A stretch of DNA of 64,000 nucleotides from Dehalobacter sp. CP. Lineage in GTDB: Bacteria; Bacillota_B; Desulfitobacteriia; Desulfitobacteriales; Syntrophobotulaceae. The notes under the pieces were generated by a model that saw nothing but the letters and a program-made list of their open reading frames with translations, was not told the DNA's origin and made no database searches. This document shows positions 28,294-36,122 of the stretch, piece after piece; position 1 is the stretch's first letter; every line of letters begins with the position of its first letter. The DNA lies in assembly GCA_009910795.1 (NCBI GenBank), contig VMEE01000039.1, forward strand, positions 1 through 64,000, written 5' to 3'. The translations under genes and the position numbers were made by a program.

Positions 28294-29459
28294 AGCTTGC
28301 AGTAAGAATGGGAAGTCTGCAAACATCCATTTTTTCACAATTGGCGTCGTTGAAAGAAACGCTTAAACGTGAAGGCAAAACGCTCATTGATCTAAGTGTA
28401 GGGAGCCCAGATTTACCTCCGTCCCTGGAGATCAGAAAAATAATCAGTGAGCAGAGCCTTGATGAAAGGGCGTATGGTTATACACTGACCAGAGGAATTC
28501 CGGAGTTCCGGGAAGCTTGCTCATTATGGTATAAAAGAAGATTTAACGTCGATATTGATCCTGCGACGGAAGTGCTTCCGGTCATGGGCTCCCAGGACGG
28601 TCTAACGCATATTTTCTGGGCGTTTATTGATAAAGGCGACGCTGCTTTCATCCCTGAGCCTGGTTATCCGATTTATTCAGACGGATTGGCGCTGGTCGAA
28701 GGTGAAAAGGTTGTACTGCCGTTATTGGAAACGAACGATTTTCTGCCGGACCTTAATCGAATTACCCCCCAGATTGCTGACCGGGCCAAACTGATGGTTC
28801 TTAACTATCCTAATAATCCAACCGCTGCAGTTGCACCGGAGACTTTCTTTAATGAAGTCGTTAGGTTTGCCTCCAAACATGGAATTGTGGTTTGTCATGA
28901 TGCTGCGTATACGGAACTGGCTTTTGACGGCTACAGGCCGTCAAGCTTTCTGCAGGCCAAAGGAGCAAAGGACGTAGGGGTAGAGTTTCATTCCCTTTCC
29001 AAGTCGTATAATATGGCCGGAGTGAGACTTGGCTTTGTGGTAGGCAATAAAGAAGTCATCAGAGCACTGGAAACCATCAAATCCAATATTGACTATGGGA
29101 GTTTTCAGCCTGTATTGAAGGCCGGAGCTGCTGTCTTAAGCGGCGGTGATCAGACCATCCTCGCCAATCAGCAGACTTATAAAAACAGAAGGGATATCTG
29201 GGTAGACGGATGTGCCAGAGCCGGCTGGAAGATGAACAGGCCCAAAGGATCCATGTTCGTCTGGGCGCCGGTGCCCACGAAGCAGGATTCATTATCCTTT
29301 GCGTTTGAACTGGCCAGCGAGGCTGGCGTTCTTGTCGTGCCGGGCATTGCCTTTGGCCGGTATGGCGAGGGATATGTCAGGGTTGGCCTGGTTCAGGATG
29401 AGACGAAGCTTCAGGAAGCGGTTCAGCGGGTTGGAACTTTTTTAGCCGGGAAGGATTAA
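28290..29459 (+). CDS. class I/II aminotransferase, DapL-like
   Basis: 389-residue PLP aminotransferase of fold type I. The PLP lysine lies in HSLSKSYNMAGVRLGF (about 235-250), with the NYPNNPTAAV motif, DAAYTELAFDG and a C-terminal YVRVGL arginine motif. Best resemblance is to LL-diaminopimelate aminotransferases and related alanine/aspartate enzymes. If it is DapL it would make the wall diamino acid in one step from tetrahydrodipicolinate, but substrate cannot be fixed from sequence alone. GAGGAGG precedes the ATG, which overlaps the PHP gene stop. Confidence 0.88.
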   Translation: MKLAVRMGSLQTSIFSQLASLKETLKREGKTLIDLSVGSPDLPPSLEIRKIISEQSLDERAYGYTLTRGIPEFREACSLWYKRRFNVDIDPATEVLPVMGSQDGLTHIFWAFIDKGDAAFIPEPGYPIYSDGLALVEGEKVVLPLLETNDFLPDLNRITPQIADRAKLMVLNYPNNPTAAVAPETFFNEVVRFASKHGIVVCHDAAYTELAFDGYRPSSFLQAKGAKDVGVEFHSLSKSYNMAGVRLGFVVGNKEVIRALETIKSNIDYGSFQPVLKAGAAVLSGGDQTILANQQTYKNRRDIWVDGCARAGWKMNRPKGSMFVWAPVPTKQDSLSFAFELASEAGVLVVPGIAFGRYGEGYVRVGLVQDETKLQEAVQRVGTFLAGKD

Positions 29460-29522
29460 AAACAATCTGAAGCGTATAGAATAGCTGTATAAGAATATAA
29501 TTCTGTTCCGGGAGATGAAAGT

Positions 29523-29777
29523 TTGAGTACGAATGAGGAAACCGTCCTGTTGACTCATAGAATTATGGAACTAGAAAAACAGCTTGATAATCTGCGTTTA
29601 AGTAGGAGAGTCCTCATGGACCTGCTTGAGCAGATTGAAAAGGAAAATAAGATTCTTACGCAAAAGCTTGATCAAAAAAGCAGACATCTTCAGAAATATA
29701 AAAAAATAAACCAGCATAAATCGGTTTATTCGCAGGATTTTGAATTATATGAATTTAAGGATTATTTGAAAGAATAA
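29523..29777 (+). CDS. small coiled-coil protein
   Basis: 84 residues, highly charged, with a heptad pattern over most of its length (LTHRIMELEKQLDNLRLSRRVL then KENKILTQKLDQK). It is reminiscent of small DNA- or division-associated coiled coils, but I do not recognise the family. It starts at TTG with GGGAG seven bases upstream and ends in an aromatic acidic tail (FELYEFKDYLKE). It follows the aminotransferase gene by 63 bases and converges on the HD-domain gene with only an eight-base gap. Function unknown. Confidence 0.7.
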   Translation: MSTNEETVLLTHRIMELEKQLDNLRLSRRVLMDLLEQIEKENKILTQKLDQKSRHLQKYKKINQHKSVYSQDFELYEFKDYLKE

Positions 29778-29785
29778 CTTGGAAA

Positions 29786-30301
29786 CTAGTGCCGGTTGTC
29801 GGCCGAGTGAAGGATTTCTTCCATAGAATTTTGCGGGGTATGGTGGTTTTGGATTAAGCGCTGGATTTCAGAAGAGAGTCCTGCCCGGGCAGCCAGCCGT
29901 TTCCCCCAGGCAGGATGCTGTGTGTAAATCACCAGCGTCTTGCCGAAAACTGATTTGCTTTGGCGGATGATGTTTTTGATCCGTTCCGGTAAATAATCAA
30001 AGACAACAATAAATATCCTCTGCCACAGAAGCAGATGGATCACTGATTTTCCGCAGTCATGGAGAAGCGCACCACTTAATAAGTTATGGTAAACTTCTTT
30101 TCCATAACCATTTTTTATAAGACTGCTCTGTTCCTGAATATCCTGAGCGACATCGAGTGCATGCCTCTGCTCTGTAAGGGTCTGCTTCAGAAACAGCTGT
30201 CTTTCCCGCTCCGACAGTACGGTATTTAGCCAGGAGTATTCATTCTCATTTACAACCGGGTGCAGCGCATTGCGTAATTGTTTGATCCGATAGAACATCA
30301 T
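29786..30301 (-). CDS. HD-domain phosphohydrolase-like protein
   Basis: 171-residue member of the HD superfamily. Visible residues are QRHALDVAQ, LLHDCGKS (the HD pair) and IQNHHTP near the end, which could complete the metal site. YTQHPAWGKRLAARAGL is typical of HD-GYP/HDIG-like proteins. The substrate is unknown; small stand-alone HD proteins cleave nucleotide phosphates or signalling nucleotides. AAAGGA lies five bases before the first of two ATG codons. It is a lone minus-strand gene between two plus-strand groups. Confidence 0.82.
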   Translation of the reverse strand: MMFYRIKQLRNALHPVVNENEYSWLNTVLSERERQLFLKQTLTEQRHALDVAQDIQEQSSLIKNGYGKEVYHNLLSGALLHDCGKSVIHLLLWQRIFIVVFDYLPERIKNIIRQSKSVFGKTLVIYTQHPAWGKRLAARAGLSSEIQRLIQNHHTPQNSMEEILHSADNRH

Positions 30302-30672
30302 TCAGTTCCTTTTTATTTTGACTTTAATCTCATTCTTATTCTATTATACCCTTACGATTTATAATTTCTAGTGCCTTAATAAGCTTAGGCATAATCATGG
30401 ATCATCTTAGTACCATGTCAACCTTAAATCTATATATCCTGGCGGCAGATTTCTGTTAATACTGCGTTGTCGTCAATCACCATACGCTCGGTATGCCTCA
30501 ATCCTCCGCCTTGTCTTAAAAGAAATCTGCTCCCCATTATATTACAGTTTTAAGGTTGACAAGGTACTAGATAGCTCTCTTTTTAGTAAATTCTATTGTT
30601 ATCATTTGTACATTAGGTTATGCTATTTTGTAACCGCACATTTTGCAGATGAAGTCACACCGGGGGGATACG
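30302..30672. other. intergenic region carrying an inverted-repeat element
   Basis: There is no gene in these 370 bases. The central 162 bases form an inverted-repeat element (separate entry). On either side the sequence is AT-rich, and no clear phoU promoter is seen. Confidence 0.6.
30408..30569. repeat. 162-bp element with 21-bp terminal inverted repeats
   Basis: The left end (30408-30428) and right end (30549-30569) are inverted copies with 20 of 21 bases matching (core GTACC-TGTCAACCTTAAA). Inside are a second inverted pair (GCAGATTTCT near 30447 and AGAAATCTGC near 30521) and a CATAC-GCTCG-GTATG hairpin. It contains no coding frame. Right-half relatives occur near 37044-37101 and 56434-56498, so this is a dispersed MITE-like family. 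Confidence 0.7.
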
Positions 30673-31326
30673 ATGCGCCATAAATTTGAAGCCCAGCTTC
30701 AGGAGCTGAAGAAAAAAATAGTAGAGATGAGCGTGTTAGTTGAGAAGGCGCTAGAACAGGCCATGGAAAGCTTGAAGAACAGGGATATGGCTCTGGCGGA
30801 AAAGGTCATCAGCGATGACGGCCAGATCAATGATTCTGAGCAGGATATCGAACTGCTCTGTACCCACCTTGTTGCAACCCAGCAGCCGTTTGCCTCGGAT
30901 CTCCGCAATATTGTTGCAAGCTATAAAATCATTTCCTCTCTGGAAAGAATGGGCGATCTATCTGTTGATATTGCCAAAGTATCCTTGCGGATCGGACCAG
31001 ATCCACTGATCAAGCCGTTGATTGACATGCCGAAAATGGCTGAGATAGCAGTCCAAATGATGCGTACGGCCGTCCAGGCTTTTATCTGTGAAGATGTTGA
31101 ACTTGCACGGTCTCTGGCTGAGACTGACCACAAAGTAGATCATTACTATAAATTGATTTTTAACGAATTGAATGAGATGATGGCGAAAGACTCGGCAATA
31201 TCGGGTCAGGCGGTCTACCTGCTTCTAGCGACCCGCTATATCGAAAGAATCGGCGATTACTGTACGAATATCGGGGAAGAAGTTATTTATATGCAATTAG
31301 GCGTTAGGGAAAATTTAAACAAATAG
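30673..31326 (+). CDS. phoU: phosphate-signalling regulator PhoU
   Basis: 217-residue, all-helical PhoU with its two repeats. The metal-binding motifs are seen as ERMGDLSVDIAK (about residue 84-95) and the second-half ERIGDYCTNIGEEV near 195-210. PhoU couples the Pst phosphate transporter to the PhoR kinase and restrains phosphate uptake. The start ATG has GGGGGG five bases upstream; an upstream in-frame codon would include that site. No pst or phoBR genes are in the window, so this is a stand-alone copy. A terminator follows. Confidence 0.93.
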   Translation: MRHKFEAQLQELKKKIVEMSVLVEKALEQAMESLKNRDMALAEKVISDDGQINDSEQDIELLCTHLVATQQPFASDLRNIVASYKIISSLERMGDLSVDIAKVSLRIGPDPLIKPLIDMPKMAEIAVQMMRTAVQAFICEDVELARSLAETDHKVDHYYKLIFNELNEMMAKDSAISGQAVYLLLATRYIERIGDYCTNIGEEVIYMQLGVRENLNK

Positions 31327-31373
31327 ATAAAATATACATAGAGTTCTAATTCTATCTTGACCATCAGCTAAAG

Positions 31374-31402
31374 AACCCGGGCGTTGCCGGGTTAATTTTT
31401 TT
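31374..31402 (+). terminator. terminator of phoU
   Basis: AACCCGG-GCGTTG-CCGGGTT followed by AATTTTTTT. Confidence 0.88.
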
Positions 31403-31491
31403 ATAATTTTATGATTGGAAAGATACCTTGTCATTTCCTGCCTTTATCAAGCGTAATAATAAAAAAACAGCTTGTAAAGGGAGGATTTGAC

Positions 31492-32715
31492 TTGAACATA
31501 AAATGGAAGGAATTATGGGATGCTAATCCGGACATTTTCAGTGTATCCGGATGGGAAGAATGTCCAGAAGAAGTCAGGAAAGGTTGGCATCTGCCTTCCC
31601 AGTTTGATTATTTCAGTGCCGGGGATATCAGTTTCAGAGTTGGAATCATCGCTGCGCAGGGAGTCTACAGGGAGGAAGACTTTCTTTTGGGCGGGATTCT
31701 GTGGGGAGGGCATCTAGGAAATGGCAGCAGGACTTTGATTTATTATGTGGCAAAAGAATTTTCTCCTGTATTTTTAGGTGCGGTTTCTCAAATAGGAGGT
31801 ATGCTGTTTGCCAGGACGGTTTTTTGGCGGGAAAAATTGACCCCAAATTTGTATGTTCTGGCAGAAAAAGATTATGATAAAGGTTTTTTTCGGTTGGATA
31901 CAGGCGAACTGCGCCCCGGTTGGGAACACTGGCAAAGAGAATTAAATCCAGTGGCCTGGAATCATCTGACGGTGATCAACCACTATTTTGAAAGCCTGGC
32001 CAAGAGAAGAGTCCGGGCAGTATCCGAAAAGAACAAAATCACCTATTGCTGGGGAAATATTCAAATTGCCGAGTTTAAAAAGAAAGGGAACAAGTTTGAA
32101 CTGTCTACCAAAGTAAAATGGACCAGGAATAAAAATATTGCTTCCAAATTTCTAAAGTTGGGGTGGGTCGATTTCTCCGGAAATCTTAATGATGAATTTT
32201 GCAGAGCCATTAACGGGATACTGGAACTGCTGGAGAATATGGAGATCAATGGTAGCCTTGATTCCAGGGAATTATTAGATCTTAAGATAATCTATGACAG
32301 GGAATTCATCCCCCAATATTTTGGAAAGTACCTGGAAGTTCCCTGGTATCCAAGAGACTTCAGTGATTTGATTGAAAGCCGGCAACTGTATTTTTTCCAA
32401 CGGGATCAATCTATTAGGATTATTAAGCCTGTTCTGGAGAAACCATCGCTAAAAGTTGTACAAACGCTGCTGGTGTTTTCAGCTTTTGAAAACTATGCGA
32501 AGCATCATCAAGGTTTCCCGGGATATCCGCAACTGGAGTGGAACCACAAAATATTCCTTTTTTGCGAAGCCGATTACATGGAAGAATTGCGTCTGTGCCA
32601 ATCCTGGCTGAGGCATCCCGATAAATATCCATTGATCATCATGCCCAAAGAATGGCGGACGGAGGGCTTTAAAGGAGTAAAAGATAACTTCATTGCATTC
32701 GGCATCGATGCATAG
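31492..32715 (+). CDS. protein of unknown function, 407 residues
   Basis: I do not recognise a family. The protein is soluble-looking, rich in aromatic residues (many Trp, Tyr, Phe), without signal peptide or membrane segment. It has a Gly-rich segment near 60-75 (LLGGILWGGHLGNGS), three or four predicted alpha/beta units, and a C-terminal part with PLIIMPKEWRTEGF. The start is TTG seven bases after GGGAGG; the frame is open 27 codons further upstream, but no better site exists there. It lies after the phoU terminator and just before thpR. A role in nucleic acid or phosphate metabolism would be guesswork. Confidence 0.72.
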   Translation: MNIKWKELWDANPDIFSVSGWEECPEEVRKGWHLPSQFDYFSAGDISFRVGIIAAQGVYREEDFLLGGILWGGHLGNGSRTLIYYVAKEFSPVFLGAVSQIGGMLFARTVFWREKLTPNLYVLAEKDYDKGFFRLDTGELRPGWEHWQRELNPVAWNHLTVINHYFESLAKRRVRAVSEKNKITYCWGNIQIAEFKKKGNKFELSTKVKWTRNKNIASKFLKLGWVDFSGNLNDEFCRAINGILELLENMEINGSLDSRELLDLKIIYDREFIPQYFGKYLEVPWYPRDFSDLIESRQLYFFQRDQSIRIIKPVLEKPSLKVVQTLLVFSAFENYAKHHQGFPGYPQLEWNHKIFLFCEADYMEELRLCQSWLRHPDKYPLIIMPKEWRTEGFKGVKDNFIAFGIDA

Positions 32716-32736
32716 TAAGATTGTGGTAAGGAGAAA

Positions 32737-33303
32737 ATGCCACATACGATGGAGTCATGCTGCATGCGATTATTTATCAGCCTGAATTTTAGTGAACAGA
32801 GTCTTGACCAATTCGAAAAATGGCAGGATGAACTTAAGGTTAAAGGTCTCCGCGGCTATTGGCGCAGACGTGATAACCTGCACCTGACGCTGCGTTTTTT
32901 AGAAGAAGTGGAAGAAAAGGATCTTGATGCTTTGAAACAGACCCTGGCGGGTGTTTCGGGACGTATCGGTGAATTTGCGGTTTCTTTTGATTCCCTTGGT
33001 GTATTCCCGAATATCATACAGCCCCGGATACTATGGGCCGGGATAAGAAAAGAACCGAAGCTGATTCAGCTGCAAAAGCAGATCCAGCAGGCGACGAGCC
33101 AATTTGGAGCACCGCCTGATACCAGGCCTTTTAAACCTCATCTTACTTTAGCGAGCGGCGGCATCAAGGGTATCGACCAAAATATCCTAAATTGGGGCAG
33201 TACGCTTGATCTTAAAGAGAATGCCGTCCATTATGCTTTAATGCAAAGCAAAGTGGAGAAAGGCATTCGGCAATACCTGACAGTTGCCCGGTACCGGATC
33301 TGA
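32737..33303 (+). CDS. thpR: RNA 2',3'-cyclic phosphodiesterase ThpR (2'-5' RNA ligase family)
   Basis: 188-residue member of the 2H phosphoesterase superfamily. Its two HxTx motifs are HLTLRF (about residue 48) and HLTLAS (about 132), which together form the active site that opens 2',3'-cyclic phosphates or joins RNA ends. The N-terminus RLFISLNFSE is typical. The first ATG is close behind AAGGAG (three to four bases); an ATG four codons later and one at codon 10 are alternatives. The following acetyltransferase gene begins 46 bases after its stop. Confidence 0.9.
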   Translation: MPHTMESCCMRLFISLNFSEQSLDQFEKWQDELKVKGLRGYWRRRDNLHLTLRFLEEVEEKDLDALKQTLAGVSGRIGEFAVSFDSLGVFPNIIQPRILWAGIRKEPKLIQLQKQIQQATSQFGAPPDTRPFKPHLTLASGGIKGIDQNILNWGSTLDLKENAVHYALMQSKVEKGIRQYLTVARYRI

Positions 33304-33349
33304 TCATTCCATCATTTGTCGGGAAACATGGACAGATAAAGGAGAAAAG

Positions 33350-33808
33350 ATGGTAACCTATAGACACGCAAAGCTAAGCGATGTGGAAGACATTATTTGC
33401 CTGATCAATTATTATGCAGAACAGGGGCTCATGCTCCCCAGAACCCGAAGTGCGCTGTATGAAGGAATCAGGGAGGTCATTGTAGCGGTAGAGGATGACC
33501 GGATCGTCGGAACCGGCGCTTTACATATAACCTGGGACGATCTCGCTGAGATCAGGGCACTGACGGTTGAGGAAAGCTACAGGGGGAAAGGGTTAGGCCG
33601 CAAGATTGTTGAGCTTCTTTTGGAGGAGGCCAGGGAGCTTCATTGCCCCAAGGTATTTACCCTGACGTATCAGGTAGATTTCTTCAAGCATATGGGATTC
33701 GAAATTACCGAAAAGGATTCAATGCCCCATAAGGTCTGGAAAGAATGCATCAATTGTGTTAAGTTTCCTAATTGTGATGAAAATGCCCTGATTCTTTACT
33801 TAAAATAG
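33350..33808 (+). CDS. ArgA-like GNAT N-acetyltransferase
   Basis: 152-residue GNAT enzyme. The acetyl-CoA motif A is RALTVEESYRGKGLGRKIVELLL, and a C-terminal motif VDFFKHMGFEITEKDSMPHKVWKECINCVKFPNC with three cysteines matches the short, stand-alone amino-acid N-acetyltransferases that make N-acetylglutamate for arginine synthesis. AAAGGAG lies seven bases before the ATG; an open frame 22 codons upstream overlaps thpR and is not needed. No other arginine genes are near, so the assignment rests on sequence alone. Confidence 0.85.
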   Translation: MVTYRHAKLSDVEDIICLINYYAEQGLMLPRTRSALYEGIREVIVAVEDDRIVGTGALHITWDDLAEIRALTVEESYRGKGLGRKIVELLLEEARELHCPKVFTLTYQVDFFKHMGFEITEKDSMPHKVWKECINCVKFPNCDENALILYLK

Positions 33809-33816
33809 GGGGTTCA

Positions 33817-34263
33817 ATGACTGTAAAAAGTGTAAAGATTTATACGGACGGAGCATGTTCAGGCAATCCCGGGCCGGGAGGTTGGGCGGCAGTCCTGAAG
33901 TATGGTGAACATGAAAGAGAGATCAGCGGCTTTGAAGGCAATACAACCAATCAGCGCATGGAGCTGACAGCGGCAGTCCAAGGACTGGCCGCCCTGAAAG
34001 AAAGCTGCAGTGTCCAGGTTCACAGTGACAGTGCCTATTTAATTAATGCATTTGAACAAAACTGGCTTTCCCGCTGGCAAAAGAATGGCTGGCAGAATTC
34101 GCAAAAGAGACCGGTTGAGAACCGTGATCTTTGGGTATTGCTTCTGGAACTTACGGCAAAGCATGACGTTGTCTGGGTTAAAGTCAAAGGTCATTCCGGA
34201 CATCCCGAGAACGAACGATGTGACGAACTAGCCCGCAAAGCGATTGCCGAAGCTTTGGCCTAA
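33817..34263 (+). CDS. rnhA: ribonuclease HI
   Basis: 148-residue RNase HI that removes RNA from RNA-DNA hybrids (primers, R-loops). The catalytic carboxylates are visible in YTDGACSGNPGPGGW, RMELTAA and HSDSAYL, with the final Asp in NERCDELARK and the flexible His loop at GHSGHPENE. The basic handle region (QNWLSRWQKNGWQ) is present, so it is the E. coli type. It begins nine bases after the acetyltransferase stop, so the two are one operon. Confidence 0.95.
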   Translation: MTVKSVKIYTDGACSGNPGPGGWAAVLKYGEHEREISGFEGNTTNQRMELTAAVQGLAALKESCSVQVHSDSAYLINAFEQNWLSRWQKNGWQNSQKRPVENRDLWVLLLELTAKHDVVWVKVKGHSGHPENERCDELARKAIAEALA

Positions 34264-34322
34264 ATCAAGTTCTTCAAGATTGGTTTTTCCCTAATAAATC
34301 ATGCAATTCGGCTTATTTAGTC

Positions 34323-34350
34323 TTGTTTTTGCAAATAATTTCGTTATAAT
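34323..34350 (+). promoter_or_regulatory. sigma-A promoter upstream of the acyl-CoA ligase cluster
   Basis: TTGTTT (34323-34328) and a perfect TATAAT (34345-34350) are 16 bases apart. Transcription would start near 34357, giving a leader of about 145 bases that contains a terminator. Confidence 0.6.
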
Positions 34351-34387
34351 AATTCATAAGACAAGTTAATAGCGATACATAAGATTA

Positions 34388-34441
34388 CTTTAATAATGAA
34401 CAATCAATTAAAGGAATAACCATATATTCCTTTAATTTTTT
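34388..34441 (+). terminator. leader terminator with competing antiterminator
   Basis: The terminator stem is TTAAAGGAATA (34408-34418) with TATTCCTTTAA (34425-34435), followed by six T. Its left arm can instead pair with CTTTAAT at 34388-34394 (to ATTAAAG at 34407-34413). Because it lies after a promoter and before the first gene, it may act as an attenuator. It could also simply be the late terminator of rnhA. Confidence 0.6.
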
Positions 34442-34502
34442 GAGTTTTCTTTCAGTATATACAAGTACTAGAATCAATATGACGATATGGAAGGGATTAT
34501 GG

Positions 34503-35777
34503 ATGGCAAAATTTCTAGAGTATCAAGGTAAGGAATGGCTTGCCAAGGCGGGAATACCCGTACCGAAGGGCAGGTCGGCATCTTCTCCGGAAGAAGCACA
34601 GCAAGCGGCAGAATGGATTGGCAAGTCCGTGGCTGTCAAAGGTCAGGTCCAGGCAGGAGGACGAGGAAAAGCCGGTATTGTAAAACTGGTCGAGACTCCG
34701 TCCGAAGCATCGGCGGCAGCTGCTGAAATACTGGTAAAGACAGTCAAAGGGCTCCCTGTCAGACAGGTTTTAATTGAGGAGAAACTGGCGATCAAAAAAG
34801 AATACTATTGTTCATTTGTCATTAACAATGCGAGAGACGCCCGCTGCCCGATGCTGATGTTCAGCTCAGAAGGCGGCATGGATATTGAAAGTGTTCCTGA
34901 AGAACTGATTTTCAAGATGAATATCGACCCTATTTTTGGTCTGCAAATTTACGATGCGATCGATTTTTGTGTCCGAGCCGGCATTCCAAATAAAGAATTG
35001 AGTAAGTTTGCTTCTTTCTTGACAAAACTGTCCCAAGTCTACAAAAAGTATGACTGCCAGACCCTGGAGATCAATCCGTTTGTCATGACGGAGGATGGAA
35101 GCCTGATCTGCGCAGACTGCAAAATGGAGATTGATAACAGTTCTGTGGGCCGTCATCCGGAATTTGGCATTAAAATTGCCCGCGATTTGCCTGGTGAAGT
35201 CACCGAACTTGATATGATCGGCTGGAGCATTGAAGAAACAGATGCCCGTGGAACCGGCTTCCTGATGAATATGGGTTATGACGAAGTAAGCCCCGGCTAT
35301 ATCGGCTATCACCCGATCGGCGGCGGTTCGGCGATGATGGGACTTGATGCGCTGAATCAGGTAGGACTCAAGCCTGCCAACTATGCCGACACGAGCGGCA
35401 ATCCTGTTGGATCCAAAATCTATCGCGTTGCCAAGAGCGTACTGTCGCAGCCCAATATTGACGGTTATCTTCTTGGCGGCTTTATGATGGCGAATCAGGA
35501 GCAATGGCACCATGCCAATGCGATTGTCAAAGTACTGTGGGAAGAGCTTCCGAAGAAGCCCGGCCTGCCTTGCGTTCTGTTACTCTGCGGCAACCGCGAG
35601 GATGAATCCATGGAGATTCTGCGCAAGGGTCTGGCAGAGCTTATGACTTCGGACGGAATTGGCAAAAGAATTGAAATATACGGAAAAGAGCATGTCACGG
35701 ATACTAAATTTATCGGTCAAAGACTTCTGGCTCTGGCCAAAGAATACAGAGCGGAAAAAGATGCTCAAGGAAAGTAG
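34503..35777 (+). CDS. SucC-like acyl-CoA ligase beta subunit (possibly malate--CoA ligase)
   Basis: 424-residue ADP-forming acyl-CoA synthetase beta subunit. The ATP-grasp domain begins FLEYQGKEWLAKAGIPVP and holds VKGQVQAGGRGKAGIVKL and SSEGGMDIESVPEEL. The second half is divergent from ordinary SucC: the usual nucleotide- and CoA-side Gly motifs are replaced by IGGGSAMMGLDAL and DTSGNPVGSKIYR. That makes succinate an unsafe guess. A downstream malyl-CoA-lyase-like gene suggests malate (malate thiokinase, MtkA-like). The start ATG is seven bases after AAGGGA. Next comes a small Fe-S protein, then the alpha subunit. Confidence 0.8.
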   Translation: MAKFLEYQGKEWLAKAGIPVPKGRSASSPEEAQQAAEWIGKSVAVKGQVQAGGRGKAGIVKLVETPSEASAAAAEILVKTVKGLPVRQVLIEEKLAIKKEYYCSFVINNARDARCPMLMFSSEGGMDIESVPEELIFKMNIDPIFGLQIYDAIDFCVRAGIPNKELSKFASFLTKLSQVYKKYDCQTLEINPFVMTEDGSLICADCKMEIDNSSVGRHPEFGIKIARDLPGEVTELDMIGWSIEETDARGTGFLMNMGYDEVSPGYIGYHPIGGGSAMMGLDALNQVGLKPANYADTSGNPVGSKIYRVAKSVLSQPNIDGYLLGGFMMANQEQWHHANAIVKVLWEELPKKPGLPCVLLLCGNREDESMEILRKGLAELMTSDGIGKRIEIYGKEHVTDTKFIGQRLLALAKEYRAEKDAQGK

Positions 35778-35786
35778 GAAAATGCC

Positions 35787-36077
35787 ATGCTGGAAATCAA
35801 AGAAAAAAGTATTACCATAAGCATCGATACCAACAAGTGTGACGCATGTGAAACCAAAGCGTGCGCAGCAGCTTGTAAAAAATATGCCAGAGGATTGCTT
35901 CAAATTGTTGACGGGAAACCATCCGTCGAGCATCTGAGCGCAGAGGAAGTTCTCCGGCTTGGAACAGAATGTCTGGCTTGTGAGATCGCCTGCAAGTTCG
36001 AAGGGAATAAGGCTTTGACCATCAATATTCCGATTGCGGGCATTGATGTCTATCTAACCAAACGCGGTTTACAATAG
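35787..36077 (+). CDS. small ferredoxin-like Fe-S protein
   Basis: 96 residues with seven cysteines in two groups: Cys18, 21, 26 and 30 (C-x2-C-x4-C-x3-C), and Cys62, 65 and 69 (C-x2-C-x3-C). The first group can hold one 4Fe-4S cluster; the second lacks a fourth cysteine, so it may hold a 3Fe-4S or site-differentiated cluster, or zinc. It is placed between the beta and alpha subunit genes of an acyl-CoA ligase, nine bases after the first. That is unusual: ordinary sucC and sucD are adjacent. It may be a subunit or a redox sensor of the complex. Function unproven. Confidence 0.75.
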   Translation: MLEIKEKSITISIDTNKCDACETKACAAACKKYARGLLQIVDGKPSVEHLSAEEVLRLGTECLACEIACKFEGNKALTINIPIAGIDVYLTKRGLQ

Positions 36078-36122
36078 TTTATTTGGCCAATTTTCTTTAC
36101 AAAATTAAAATGAGGGATAAGA

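Noticed and set aside
30408..30569. CRISPR-like repeat
   Set aside because: There is a single pair of inverted ends, not direct repeats with spacers.
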